From Pseudomonas sp. ANT_H4 (GTDB taxonomy: Bacteria; Pseudomonadota; Gammaproteobacteria; Pseudomonadales; Pseudomonadaceae), in the NCBI RefSeq assembly GCF_008369295.1, contig NZ_VOBG01000038.1, positions 1 through 40,273 of the forward strand: a DNA stretch of 40,273 bases, given 5' to 3'. Under the pieces are notes generated by a model. That model had not been told where the DNA came from. It worked only from the letters and a program-made list of their open reading frames with translations, and did not search any database. The translations under genes were made by a program, and so were the position numbers. Shown in pieces: positions 23,381 through 30,875 of the stretch (position 1 is the stretch's first letter; each line of letters starts with the position of its first letter).

Positions 23381-23761
23381 TTACTGTGCGACCTTGTGTT
23401 CGATGACCTGCGACACAGTGTCATTTTTCTTGGCCTTGGCCAGTTTTTCCGTTAACTGTACCTGCTTCGCCTCGGCCTCGGCCTTGCTGCTGAAAGGCCC
23501 CATCAGAACCTGATCCTTGCCGTCTTCCTTGACCAGATAAAAACTGAATCCATGTTCGAGCAACCACGCGGTCAGATCCGTCAACGCCTGCAGCTTATGG
23601 TCTGGCGGGCCTACCCATACGTCCCACTCCTGGGCTCCAATCGTTGACGCCTGGGGCTGGACCTCAGCGGCTGCAGGCTTGGCCCTGGGGGTATCAACAC
23701 TGCGACCTTCACCACAACCAGCCAATGCCAACACCACAATTGCCATCGCTACTTTACGCAC
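23381..23761 (-). CDS. SPOR-domain lipoprotein
   Basis: A 126-residue protein with lipobox LALAGC (Cys16) and a C-terminal SPOR domain (EWDVWVGPPDHKLQALTDLT ... FYLVKEDGKDQVLMGPFSSKAEAEAKQVQL). SPOR domains bind denuded peptidoglycan, so the protein is likely a cell-envelope component, in either membrane. The start is GTG 23759-23761 with GGAG 7 bases upstream. The N-terminal linker (RAKPAAAEVQPQAS) is short and unstructured. It is monocistronic. Confidence 0.85.
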   Translation of the reverse strand: MRKVAMAIVVLALAGCGEGRSVDTPRAKPAAAEVQPQASTIGAQEWDVWVGPPDHKLQALTDLTAWLLEHGFSFYLVKEDGKDQVLMGPFSSKAEAEAKQVQLTEKLAKAKKNDTVSQVIEHKVAQ

Positions 23762-24009
23762 TGCCCTGCTCCTTTAAGAATCAAAGAGGCAACTTTATCA
23801 TTCACTGTCTATTCTGGCCGTCATAAACGCTGGCTTAAACAATGCGAATGATGTTTCTCAGACCTGTATGATGGCGCCATGGGAATTAATGCGGCCTCTA
23901 TGCGTCCTAAAAGAAGCTGCCACAGGGAAGCGCGTCACAGCAAGCTACACACAACCGACATCTGCCCTGTCTGAAACATTTGTCCTTCAAAGCAATCAAG
24001 GAGAAGTCC

Positions 24010-24204
24010 ATGCTGATACTCACCCGCAAAGTTGGTGAAAGCATAAACATCGGTGATGACATTACGATCACCATTCTGGGCGTTAGCGGCCAGCAAGTGA
24101 GAATCGGCATCAATGCGCCCAAGAATGTTGCAGTGCATCGTGAAGAGATCTACCAACGCATCCAGGCGGGCCTGACTGCCCCGGACAAACACGAAACACC
24201 TTGA
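24010..24204 (+). CDS. rsmE: CsrA/RsmE family post-transcriptional regulator
   Basis: A 64-residue CsrA-family RNA-binding protein. It begins MLILTRKVGESINIGDDITI with the RNA-contacting residues L4, T5 and R6, includes VRIGINAPKNVAVHREEIYQ with the conserved arginine of AVHREEI, and ends AGLTAPDKHETP. This tail and the INIGDD segment match RsmE rather than RsmA as I recall them. It binds GGA motifs at ribosome sites and represses secondary-metabolism genes under Gac control. Its own site (CAAGGAGA) contains such a motif, so self-repression is likely. Confidence 0.93.
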   Translation: MLILTRKVGESINIGDDITITILGVSGQQVRIGINAPKNVAVHREEIYQRIQAGLTAPDKHETP

Positions 24205-24322
24205 AGCTTCTCCAGTAGCCAGCCCTTTCGTTCACTGTAACGGCTGGCGAAAGCCCCTTGGCCTGTTCGCGGTTTGCCGTGATCAACGCAGCGCTCACTC
24301 CCCCTCTGTGCTCCAGGCTTCG

Positions 24323-24781
24323 TCAACCCAGGCTGACGCCCCGTGCCATGCCGCTTGCCGCAATGACCATCAACACAATCAATAACGCTTGAACATAACT
24401 GATGCGCGCAAACAGTCCGGCCTTGCATAGGTCATGGCGGTTGCCACGAGCCAATGCAATCCGCCATTTGATCAAACGGATCATCGGTACGATTTCCAGC
24501 AACAGAATAAAAATGAACAAGGTCATTTTCAGGTAAAACAACGGCTGTTGAAGGTAGTACTCGGTGCCTTTCTCAAAGCCACCAAAGGCGCGCATACCGC
24601 CCGTTATGAGCAGCACCAACGCACTGATCCCCCAGAAATTATCCGCAATCAATACCTGCCGAACCGGCGATAAGTCTGTGCTTGTCAGGCTGCGCAGAGT
24701 CTTGCCACGAGCCAGTACGGCCGCAAAGGCCATGGCGAAAGCCAGCAGATGAACAGCCGCGAGAAGCCAGTGGGTCAACAT
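24323..24781 (-). CDS. DUF2214 family inner-membrane protein
   Basis: A 152-residue protein with four predicted membrane helices: LTHWLLAAVHLLAFAMAFAA, FWGISALVLLITGGMRAF, LFYLKMTLFIFILLLEIVPM and YVQALLIVLMVIAASGMARG. The family's function is not known. ATG 24779-24781 was chosen because an upstream in-frame extension is hydrophilic, cysteine-containing and has no ribosome site. GGGGA lies about 9 bases upstream. Confidence 0.85.
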   Translation of the reverse strand: MLTHWLLAAVHLLAFAMAFAAVLARGKTLRSLTSTDLSPVRQVLIADNFWGISALVLLITGGMRAFGGFEKGTEYYLQQPLFYLKMTLFIFILLLEIVPMIRLIKWRIALARGNRHDLCKAGLFARISYVQALLIVLMVIAASGMARGVSLG

Positions 24782-24952
24782 GATGTGTGTTCCCCATCGT
24801 TGAAGACATTTTTGGACGGTTGCACAAGCGTTTCTCAGTATTAGCCCAACGCTGCAATCGCGCACGCCCGCCAAGGGAACTTGCGATCAATTCGGCAGCC
24901 GAATGCCGATAGAAATGTAATAAAACCTTACAGTGCACGCAGGAGCACGTTA

Positions 24953-25216
24953 ATGAGGCGAACCAGCAAGCAGCCTTATTTCTCCAAATCCTGGATTATT
25001 GCCCTGCTTATTGGGCTGGCCTTCGTGGCTGTGGGGTACGGCGCAAGGTTCGAAATAGAAGATGCCAGCAACCCGGACGCTCCTTGCTGGCCGGATCTGG
25101 CGCTGTTTCTGTGCGGCTATCTATTATTCTTCTGCCTCAAGCCGATTCAAGCCGCCATTCATCGAAAACTGCGCCGACGGGCCTCCCGTAACGCCCATGA
25201 GAAAACTTCATCCTAA
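24953..25216 (+). CDS. Small inner-membrane protein, unknown
   Basis: An 87-residue protein with two hydrophobic segments, WIIALLIGLAFVAVGYGARF and LALFLCGYLLFFCL, separated by a polar loop (EIEDASNPDAPCWPD), and basic ends (MRRTSKQPY; HRKLRRRASRNAHEK), predicting both termini in the cytoplasm. AGGAG is 7 bases before the ATG. The family is unrecognised. It is divergent from the DUF2214 gene. Confidence 0.7.
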   Translation: MRRTSKQPYFSKSWIIALLIGLAFVAVGYGARFEIEDASNPDAPCWPDLALFLCGYLLFFCLKPIQAAIHRKLRRRASRNAHEKTSS

Positions 25217-25339
25217 CGGGGAGCAGCGCTCAACTCGCTCTAGAAATGTAGCAACCCCAGTATTAGATCGCCATCATTTACAGTCCTTCAGTAGAATCTA
25301 TGCTTGGACCTGCATGGTCTGTAAAAGGCTCTAAAGCAG

Positions 25340-25654
25340 ATGGACACTCTCAGCAAATCCGAAATCGAGGCCGCCCTGACGGCGCGTTTACCTAGTTACA
25401 ACGTTGTCTGCACGCTGCATGCCGACGGCTCCCTGTCAGCAATCCTCAGCGGCCCGGATGCCGATCACTTTGCAGTGACCGGGATCGTCCGCGCGCATTA
25501 CCGGGGAGCTGAAGCGATTGCCAGGCTGGCTCATGAAATCCTCAAGGAGATGGTGATTTCGCGTCAGGGCATCCGAGGCACGCGGTTGCAGACCCTGGCC
25601 AATAATCAGCCTCCAGCATGCCCTCCCGGCATCGACCAAGGCCGGACCTCGTAA
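25340..25654 (+). CDS. Hypothetical protein
   Basis: A 104-residue soluble protein. The middle reads VVCTLHADGSLSAILSGPDA and EAIARLAHEILKEMVISRQG, which suggests a small alpha/beta fold; the last 20 residues are proline-rich. No family recognised and only a weak ribosome site (AAGG at about 14 bases). It is convergent with the HAD gene, 20 bases away. Confidence 0.6.
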   Translation: MDTLSKSEIEAALTARLPSYNVVCTLHADGSLSAILSGPDADHFAVTGIVRAHYRGAEAIARLAHEILKEMVISRQGIRGTRLQTLANNQPPACPPGIDQGRTS

Positions 25655-25674
25655 AAGGTCTGACCTTTTTCATC

Positions 25675-26352
25675 TCAGTGCTGCTGAGGCAGCAACCGCA
25701 GGAAACCGTCTTCGTCACGATCGGCCAGCCATTGCTCATAACCAACAATCGTTGCGTGCTCTGTCGTCATGGGAGTCAAGTGCGCGGACGTAACCACCAT
25801 GACATCCGCCCCCGCCGCCTCTCCGGCCAGGATACCAACCGTAGCATCCTCAAAGACCAGGCATTGCTGGGCTGGCACGCCCAACCGTTGCGCCCCCAAC
25901 AGGTAACAAGTCGGATCAGGCTTGCCGCTGGCGACATCCTCAGCCGTCACCATAACTGCTGGCGGGACGATTCCTGCCGCTTGCAAACGGCGCAGGGCCA
26001 ATGCCCTGGGTGCAGACGTCACCACTGCCCATTGATTGCCGGGCAGCGTTTTCAAAAACTCCACCGCGCCAGGGATTGCCACCACGCCCTCGATGTCCTC
26101 GATCTCGGCCTCGGAAATGCCCCGCGCCTCAGCGCATGCATCCACTCCAGGCAAGGCCTGCCGGGTGATAGTGTCAATGGCCCGAACGCCATGAATGGTG
26201 GTCAGGAACGCCTGCACATCCAGGCCATGGCGCTTGGCCCAGGCTGCCCAGACACGCTCTGCGGCGGCGATGGAGTTGAGAATGGTCCCGTCCATATCAA
26301 ACAGAAATGCACGGTACCGGCTATCAAATACGGCTGAACCTTTGGCGGACAC
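25675..26352 (-). CDS. HAD-superfamily phosphatase
   Basis: A 225-residue HAD hydrolase. Motif I is FLFDMDGTILNS (nucleophile and acid aspartates), motif II is VVTSAPRALAL, motif III is SGKPDPTCYLLGAQ and motif IV is LVFEDATVGILAG. The helical cap between residues 30 and 90 makes it a C1-cap member like YfbT/GPP sugar or glycerol phosphatases; the substrate cannot be told from sequence. The start is GTG 26350-26352, with GAGGAA about 9 bases upstream. Confidence 0.9.
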   Translation of the reverse strand: MSAKGSAVFDSRYRAFLFDMDGTILNSIAAAERVWAAWAKRHGLDVQAFLTTIHGVRAIDTITRQALPGVDACAEARGISEAEIEDIEGVVAIPGAVEFLKTLPGNQWAVVTSAPRALALRRLQAAGIVPPAVMVTAEDVASGKPDPTCYLLGAQRLGVPAQQCLVFEDATVGILAGEAAGADVMVVTSAHLTPMTTEHATIVGYEQWLADRDEDGFLRLLPQQH

Positions 26353-26478
26353 TGCTCGGCTTCCTCTCGCTCTCGTCGCCCGGTCTTGGGCCCTGACGAA
26401 CCACTTGCCTGCTGCAATCTACGGATCGACCCAGGGCTTGTAAACGGACGAGGACGTGGAAAGCGCCCTCCCATTGCA

Positions 26479-26503
26479 TTACAAACTTGTCATTGAGTTG
26501 TCA
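26479..26503 (+). promoter_or_regulatory. Possible response-regulator site before the DUF2790 gene
   Basis: TTGTCA occurs at 26487-26492 and again at 26498-26503, an exact 11-bp period typical of OmpR-family regulators. TTACAA (26479-26484) also forms an imperfect inverted repeat with the first copy. The site is 93 bases upstream of the ATG. Confidence 0.45.
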
Positions 26504-26595
26504 GCGTTACCAGCACCCTCACTTCATACAGTGAAGTCGTCAGTCACCCACACCCAGTGACACAACTTCCTACTGATAATGAAAGGGTCCACACC

Positions 26596-26868
26596 ATGAA
26601 ACCAATCAGCAAGCTCTGCCTGATCGCCGCCAGCCTGTTGATGCTGGGCACCGGTTCAGCCTTTGCCAGCACTTCGCCAGCCGCTCCCGTGATCCATGAC
26701 AAGACCGGCTTCTTCGTCCACCTGGATGTCGACAAGGCGCTGTCCAGCACCGATATCTCGGATCAATGTGGAATCATCCCCGCCCGCCTCAACTACCTGG
26801 ACCACCAGGGTCGGGAACATGTGCTGGACTATCAGGTATATGGCCTTGGCTGCACCAATGATAATTGA
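26596..26868 (+). CDS. DUF2790 secreted protein
   Basis: A 90-residue protein with a signal peptide (MKPISKLCLIAASLLMLG, cleavage near AFAS) and the DUF2790 core: VHLDVDKALSSTDISDQCGI, LNYLDHQGREHVLDYQVYGL and the final GCTND, giving two mature cysteines. Family members in Pseudomonas are small periplasmic proteins often found beside metal-responsive two-component genes; a role in copper stress is suspected. ATG 26596-26598 follows AAAGGG. A degenerate two-component gene lies 47 bases downstream. Confidence 0.85.
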   Translation: MKPISKLCLIAASLLMLGTGSAFASTSPAAPVIHDKTGFFVHLDVDKALSSTDISDQCGIIPARLNYLDHQGREHVLDYQVYGLGCTNDN

Positions 26869-26915
26869 TCGGGCTACACTTGCTTGCGCCCCCGCAACCC
26901 CACTGATCCAGGGCT

Positions 26916-27142
26916 GTGATGATGCCGAAAATGGACGGTTGGGAAGTCCTGCGCCGCCTGCGCAAAGAGGCCGACACTCCGGTGTGCTCCTCACCGCCCG
27001 CGATGACATCGCCGACCGCATCAATGGCCTGGGACTGTCCATCGTCGCGACGATCATGCAACTGCATAACGGTCGGTACAGCGTCAGCAGTGAAGACGGG
27101 GTGACATGTTTTGAGCTGTTTTTCCCGGGACGGCAGGCATGA
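26916..27142 (+). pseudogene. Fusion remnant of a response regulator and its sensor kinase
   Basis: The first part encodes a receiver-domain piece, VMMPKMDGWEVLRRLRKEADTPV. After a one-base shift it continues VLLTARDDIADRINGLG, and then, without a break, becomes a histidine kinase C-terminus, GLGLSIVATIMQLHNGRYSV ... FELFFPGRQA, ending at TGA 27142. The junction is in GGCCTGGG (27026-27033), which both parent genes would have contained (GLD/N-LGADD in the regulator and GLGLSIV in the kinase). Most of both genes is deleted, so neither can work. The parent looks like a CopRS/IrlRS-type pair. Confidence 0.85.
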
Positions 27143-27154
27143 GGCCCAATGATG

Positions 27155-27802
27155 TCAACTGACCTGCCCTCCCGTTTCTGCTACGTCCACCTGTGTGTTC
27201 CATGCCGTCAGCGCAGCAATCTGCAATCCTTCAACCAACGTTGCCAAAGCCATCGAAGGCTGCCCTGATATCGCACGCAAGGCTTGTTCTGGCAGGAGGG
27301 GCACGTGAATGAAACCACTGCGCACTGACGATCCAGCAAGTGCGTGTTGCAGGCTGTAGAACACCTGATTACACACAAAGGTGCCGGCCGTTTGCGAAAC
27401 CGAAGCGCGAATCCCTCCGTCCCGTAGCGCTTTCACCATAGCCTTGATAGGTAAAGTGCTGAAGTAGGCGGCGGGACCATCGGGCACCACAGGAGTGTCG
27501 ATAGGTTGGTGGCCGATATTATCCGGGATCCGTGCATCATTGAGGTTGATCGCCACCCGCTCGATGGAAATATCACTACGCCCGCAAGCCAGCCCGATGG
27601 CGATGACCATCTGCGGACGATGCTCGACCAGCAGTTCATTCAACCTGACGCCAGCGGTGGCGAAGGCACAAGGTAGTTGCCGGGCGATAATGCGCAGGTC
27701 GTCGCTCAGTTGCACGCCATCCAGCAGGCGCACGGCTTCCCAGGAAGGATTGACGGTGTCTTGGTCGAAGGGTTCGAAACCGGTGAGCAGCAGTGTTTGC
27801 AT
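27155..27802 (-). CDS. pcp: Pyrrolidone-carboxylate peptidase
   Basis: A 215-residue peptidase of family C15 that removes N-terminal pyroglutamate. Visible are LLLTGFEPFDQDTVNPSWEA, VIAIGLACGRSDISIERVAINL, the catalytic cysteine in AGTFVCNQVFYSL and the catalytic histidine in SGFIHVPLLPEQA. ATG 27800-27802 gives a better distance to GAGG than the adjacent ATG at 27805. It lies 7 bases downstream of the DUF979 gene and is the last of a three-gene operon, suggesting the membrane pair moves its substrate or product. Confidence 0.95.
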   Translation of the reverse strand: MQTLLLTGFEPFDQDTVNPSWEAVRLLDGVQLSDDLRIIARQLPCAFATAGVRLNELLVEHRPQMVIAIGLACGRSDISIERVAINLNDARIPDNIGHQPIDTPVVPDGPAAYFSTLPIKAMVKALRDGGIRASVSQTAGTFVCNQVFYSLQHALAGSSVRSGFIHVPLLPEQALRAISGQPSMALATLVEGLQIAALTAWNTQVDVAETGGQVS

Positions 27803-27809
27803 CATTGCC

Positions 27810-28760
27810 TCACATCAGCAGGTAAAGAAGAACGATATTGACCACCAGCATCATCAGCGCGGTCGGCATTTGCGCCTTGATCACCGCGTTTTTGTCGGGC
27901 AGCTCCAGCAACGCGGCCGGCACGATATTGAAGTTCGCCGCCATTGGCGTCATCAGCGTACCGCAGTAGCCGGAGAACATGCCGATAGCAGCCATCACCG
28001 CCGGGTTGCCACCGTAGACACCCACCAGCACCGGCACACCAATCCCGCCGGTCATCACCGGAAACGCCGCGAAACCATTACCCATAATCACCGTAAACAA
28101 TGCCATGCCCAGCACGTAGACCATCACCGCCACCAATTTGAAGTCCAGGTTGATGTAGGTGGTGGCGACGTGGGCCACGGCGGTGCCGACTCCAGCCTCG
28201 TTGAAGAGCAGGCCGAGCATCGCCAGCATCTGCGGCAGAACCATTGCCCAGCCAAGCGCCTCAGTCAGGCGTCGGGATTCGCGCAAGGCCTGCACCGGCG
28301 TGTCACGGGTCAGCCAGCAAGCCAGCGCCAAGGCGATCAGACAGCCCACACCCAGGGAAACAAAGGTGGTGTTTTTCGGGTCAAGCAGTGGTACGCCACC
28401 GATTTCGGTGTGTTTGAGCAACACCGAGCCGATCACCGTAGTCAGCGGAATCGCCAGGGCCGGGATAAATAGTTTATGACCCAGCCGACCGGCACTGGCA
28501 CGAGAGTCCTTGTCATGCAACTCGCCATGAGCACCACGGCCTACACCGCCAAGGCCTGCGATGACCGCCATCAGCACGACACCGATGCCGATTGCAATCG
28601 AGGGTAGGCGCTCCCCCACCAGAAAAGGGATGGCGAACAGCAGCCAAAACAACGAACTGGACCAGCGCTTGGGGTGCGTTCGGTCAGCCAGAATCATCCC
28701 GGCGGTGATCAACAGCAAAACCCCGGCCAGCCAGTACAGGTATTGAATGGAGATGATCAT
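27810..28760 (-). CDS. DUF979 membrane protein
   Basis: A 316-residue protein with about nine hydrophobic helices, starting MIISIQYLYWLAGVLLLITA and including VMVYVLGMALFTVIMGNGFAAFPVMTGG and the SGYCGTLMTPMAANFNIVP re-entrant-like motif seen in ion/anion transporter families. DUF979 genes occur next to DUF969 and pcp in many bacteria. The two proteins probably form one transporter, possibly for 5-oxoproline or pyroglutamyl peptides; this is inferred from gene neighbourhood only. Overlaps the DUF969 stop by 4 bases. Confidence 0.88.
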   Translation of the reverse strand: MIISIQYLYWLAGVLLLITAGMILADRTHPKRWSSSLFWLLFAIPFLVGERLPSIAIGIGVVLMAVIAGLGGVGRGAHGELHDKDSRASAGRLGHKLFIPALAIPLTTVIGSVLLKHTEIGGVPLLDPKNTTFVSLGVGCLIALALACWLTRDTPVQALRESRRLTEALGWAMVLPQMLAMLGLLFNEAGVGTAVAHVATTYINLDFKLVAVMVYVLGMALFTVIMGNGFAAFPVMTGGIGVPVLVGVYGGNPAVMAAIGMFSGYCGTLMTPMAANFNIVPAALLELPDKNAVIKAQMPTALMMLVVNIVLLYLLM

Positions 28761-29482
28761 TGTGCCGCCTCCGTCTGGGTGGCAGCCGGCGCTACGGGCG
28801 ACAACTCACGGGTCAGCATTCGGTCAAAACGGTGCAGGCGTATCGCATGAATGATGAAGGCGCAAATAGCGGTGGGAATGCCCCAGACGGCGATATGCAG
28901 CGGTTCGACATCAATCCCCGAACCCAGCAGGAAGGTATGCATCAGCGCAATCGCACCAAAAGCGACAAAGATATCTTCACCAAAAAACAGGCCCACATTG
29001 TCGGTCGCGGCACACATGGCCAAGACTTTGTGGCGAAGCTTTTCCGGGATTTCCCCGTAGCGCTTTTCAGCTGCGCCTTCAGCCATTGGCGCCAGGAGCG
29101 GACGCACCATCTGCGGATGCCCACCAAGACTGGTCAGCCCCATAGCAGCCGTAGACTCGCGGACAAACAGGTAGATAATCAGCAGGCGACCGACGGTAGC
29201 CCGCTCAAACCGGGCGATCCAGTTCTGCGCATGCAGTCTCAAGCCATGACGCTCCAGCAAGCCGATTACCGCCAACGGCAACAACAGAATCAGTTGCAAG
29301 GCACGGGTTTGCATGAAGCCGTCGCCCATGGTGGCGAGGATTTTTTCCAGGGGGAATTGAGCAGCAAGCCCGGTGGCAATCGCCGCAGCAGTCACTACCA
29401 GCAGCGGATTGAAGCGCAACACAAAGCCGACCACGATGACAAGTACGCCGATCAGCGGCCATAGGTTCACAACTGTTTGCAT
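28757..29482 (-). CDS. DUF969 membrane protein
   Basis: A 241-residue protein with about six hydrophobic segments. It starts with LWPLIGVLVIVVGFVLRFNP and carries RESTAAMGLTSLGGHPQMVRP and AATDNVGLFFGEDIFVAFGA, polar motifs in membrane context that recall substrate-binding hairpins of the ion transporter superfamily. First gene of the DUF969-DUF979-pcp operon; AAGGA lies 9 bases before the ATG. The tail is alanine-rich (APAATQTEAAQ). Confidence 0.88.
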   Translation of the reverse strand: MQTVVNLWPLIGVLVIVVGFVLRFNPLLVVTAAAIATGLAAQFPLEKILATMGDGFMQTRALQLILLLPLAVIGLLERHGLRLHAQNWIARFERATVGRLLIIYLFVRESTAAMGLTSLGGHPQMVRPLLAPMAEGAAEKRYGEIPEKLRHKVLAMCAATDNVGLFFGEDIFVAFGAIALMHTFLLGSGIDVEPLHIAVWGIPTAICAFIIHAIRLHRFDRMLTRELSPVAPAATQTEAAQ

Positions 29483-29857
29483 GGCGTGAGTCCTTGATTG
29501 CGTGCCGCGTCGCCAGTAACGCTGGAAGGAAAAAGACGAGAACGTCAGATTCGCTTCTGGATATGGCGGACAGCCCGACTCGGATTTTTATTATTGACCT
29601 GAAAGGTCTAGCGTCAGTGGTGGGCATCTTTGCTGCTTGGCAGCGGACGTGTCCAACAAGAAAAACTGTTGCTGCAAACCAATAAAGTTTGTGGGGGGGG
29701 ATGAGCGCAGATCACACTCATTAACGATTTATTTGACGTTTTTTTCTCATTCCCAGCTCTACATTCGCCTCGCATTAAACATGCAAATGATTCGTATTGG
29801 TTAAGAGCCGTTGTCGCTTTCACGTGCATAAAATCAAAAAACAGGAACTTCCACCGC
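29483..29857. other. Divergent intergenic region
   Basis: This 375-base gap separates the DUF969 operon from the iron transporter. It holds an 8-G run (29693-29700), a short CAAAC/GTTTG hairpin just before it, and a Fur-like site near 29782-29796. A TTGACG (about 29727) may be a -35. No gene is seen. Confidence 0.4.
29782..29796 (+). promoter_or_regulatory. Probable Fur box before the iron transporter
   Basis: TGCAAAT-G-ATTCGTA is a 7-1-7 inverted repeat with 5 of 7 paired positions, the core form of Fur operators. It lies 62 bases before the start of an iron(III) binding protein gene, which supports it. Confidence 0.55.
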
Positions 29858-30874
29858 ATGACTACCCCTCTCTCTTCGGTCCTCAAAAAAGCCCTGCTGG
29901 CCACCACACTGTTCAGTGCCGGACACGTCTACGCCACTACAGACACTGACGGCATTGTGGTCTACAACGCTCAACATGAAAGTCTGACCAAATCCTGGGT
30001 CGAAGGGTTTACCAAGGAAACCGGGATCAAGGTGACCTTACGCAATGGTGACGATACCGAGATGGGCAACCAGATCGTCCAGGAAGGCGCCGCGTCTCCG
30101 GCGGATGTGTTTCTGACCGAAAACTCCCCGGCCATGGTGCTGGTGGACAACGCGGGGCTGTTGGTACCCGTGGCGCCGACCACTCTGGAACAAGTCGGCG
30201 CCGCCTATCGCCCGGCCCACGGCAAGTGGCTGGGCATCGCCGCGCGCTCCACGGTGTTTGTCTACAACCCGGGCAAGCTGAAAGAAGCCGATCTGCCAAA
30301 AACCTTGCTGGACCTCGCCTCGCCAAGCTGGAAAGGCCGCTGGGCCGCGTCCCCGGCCGGCGCCGACTTCCAGGCCATCGTCGCCGCCGTGCTCGAACTC
30401 AAGGGCGAAGCCGCCACCCTCGACTGGCTCAAGGCGATGAAAGCCAATACCACCCTCTACCGTGGCAACAGCGCTGTGCTCAAGGCCGTCAACGCCGGCC
30501 AGGTCGACAGCGGCGTGATTTATCACTACTACAGCTTCGTCGATCAGGCCAAGACTGGCGAAAACAGTAAGAACACCTCCCTGCACTACTTCAAGCATCA
30601 GGATCCGGGCGCCTTTGTCAGCATCTCTGGTGGTGGTGTCCTGGCTTCCAGCAAACACAAGGAACAGGCTCAGGCCTTCTTGAAGTGGATCACCGGCAAG
30701 GACGGCCAGGCGATTCTCAAGACCGGCAAGTCGTTCGAATACGCTGTGGGCCAGAACGCCCAGTCGAACCCGAAACTGGTGCCGCTGGCGCAACTCGATG
30801 CGCCGAAGGTCGACGCCTCCAAGCTAGATAGCAAAAAAGCCGTCGAACTCATGATCCAGGCCGGATTGCTCTAA
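29858..30874 (+). CDS. fbpA: Iron(III) ABC transporter, periplasmic binding protein
   Basis: A 338-residue FbpA/FutA-type binding protein. A signal peptide ends near HVYA (residue about 26). The mature protein begins GIVVYNAQHESLTKSWVEGF with the iron-ligand histidine, and carries the paired tyrosines in GVIYHYYSFVDQ that bind ferric iron in this family. GGGVLASSKHKEQAQAFLKW is the usual late segment. It delivers iron to the permease and ATPase encoded next; the permease frame opens one base after its stop. A Fur-like site upstream fits iron repression. Confidence 0.92.
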   Translation: MTTPLSSVLKKALLATTLFSAGHVYATTDTDGIVVYNAQHESLTKSWVEGFTKETGIKVTLRNGDDTEMGNQIVQEGAASPADVFLTENSPAMVLVDNAGLLVPVAPTTLEQVGAAYRPAHGKWLGIAARSTVFVYNPGKLKEADLPKTLLDLASPSWKGRWAASPAGADFQAIVAAVLELKGEAATLDWLKAMKANTTLYRGNSAVLKAVNAGQVDSGVIYHYYSFVDQAKTGENSKNTSLHYFKHQDPGAFVSISGGGVLASSKHKEQAQAFLKWITGKDGQAILKTGKSFEYAVGQNAQSNPKLVPLAQLDAPKVDASKLDSKKAVELMIQAGLL

Positions 30875-30875
30875 C

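Noticed and set aside
29693..29700. Eight-G run as a phase-variation tract
   Set aside because: It is intergenic, far from a start codon, and not located between promoter elements that I can identify.
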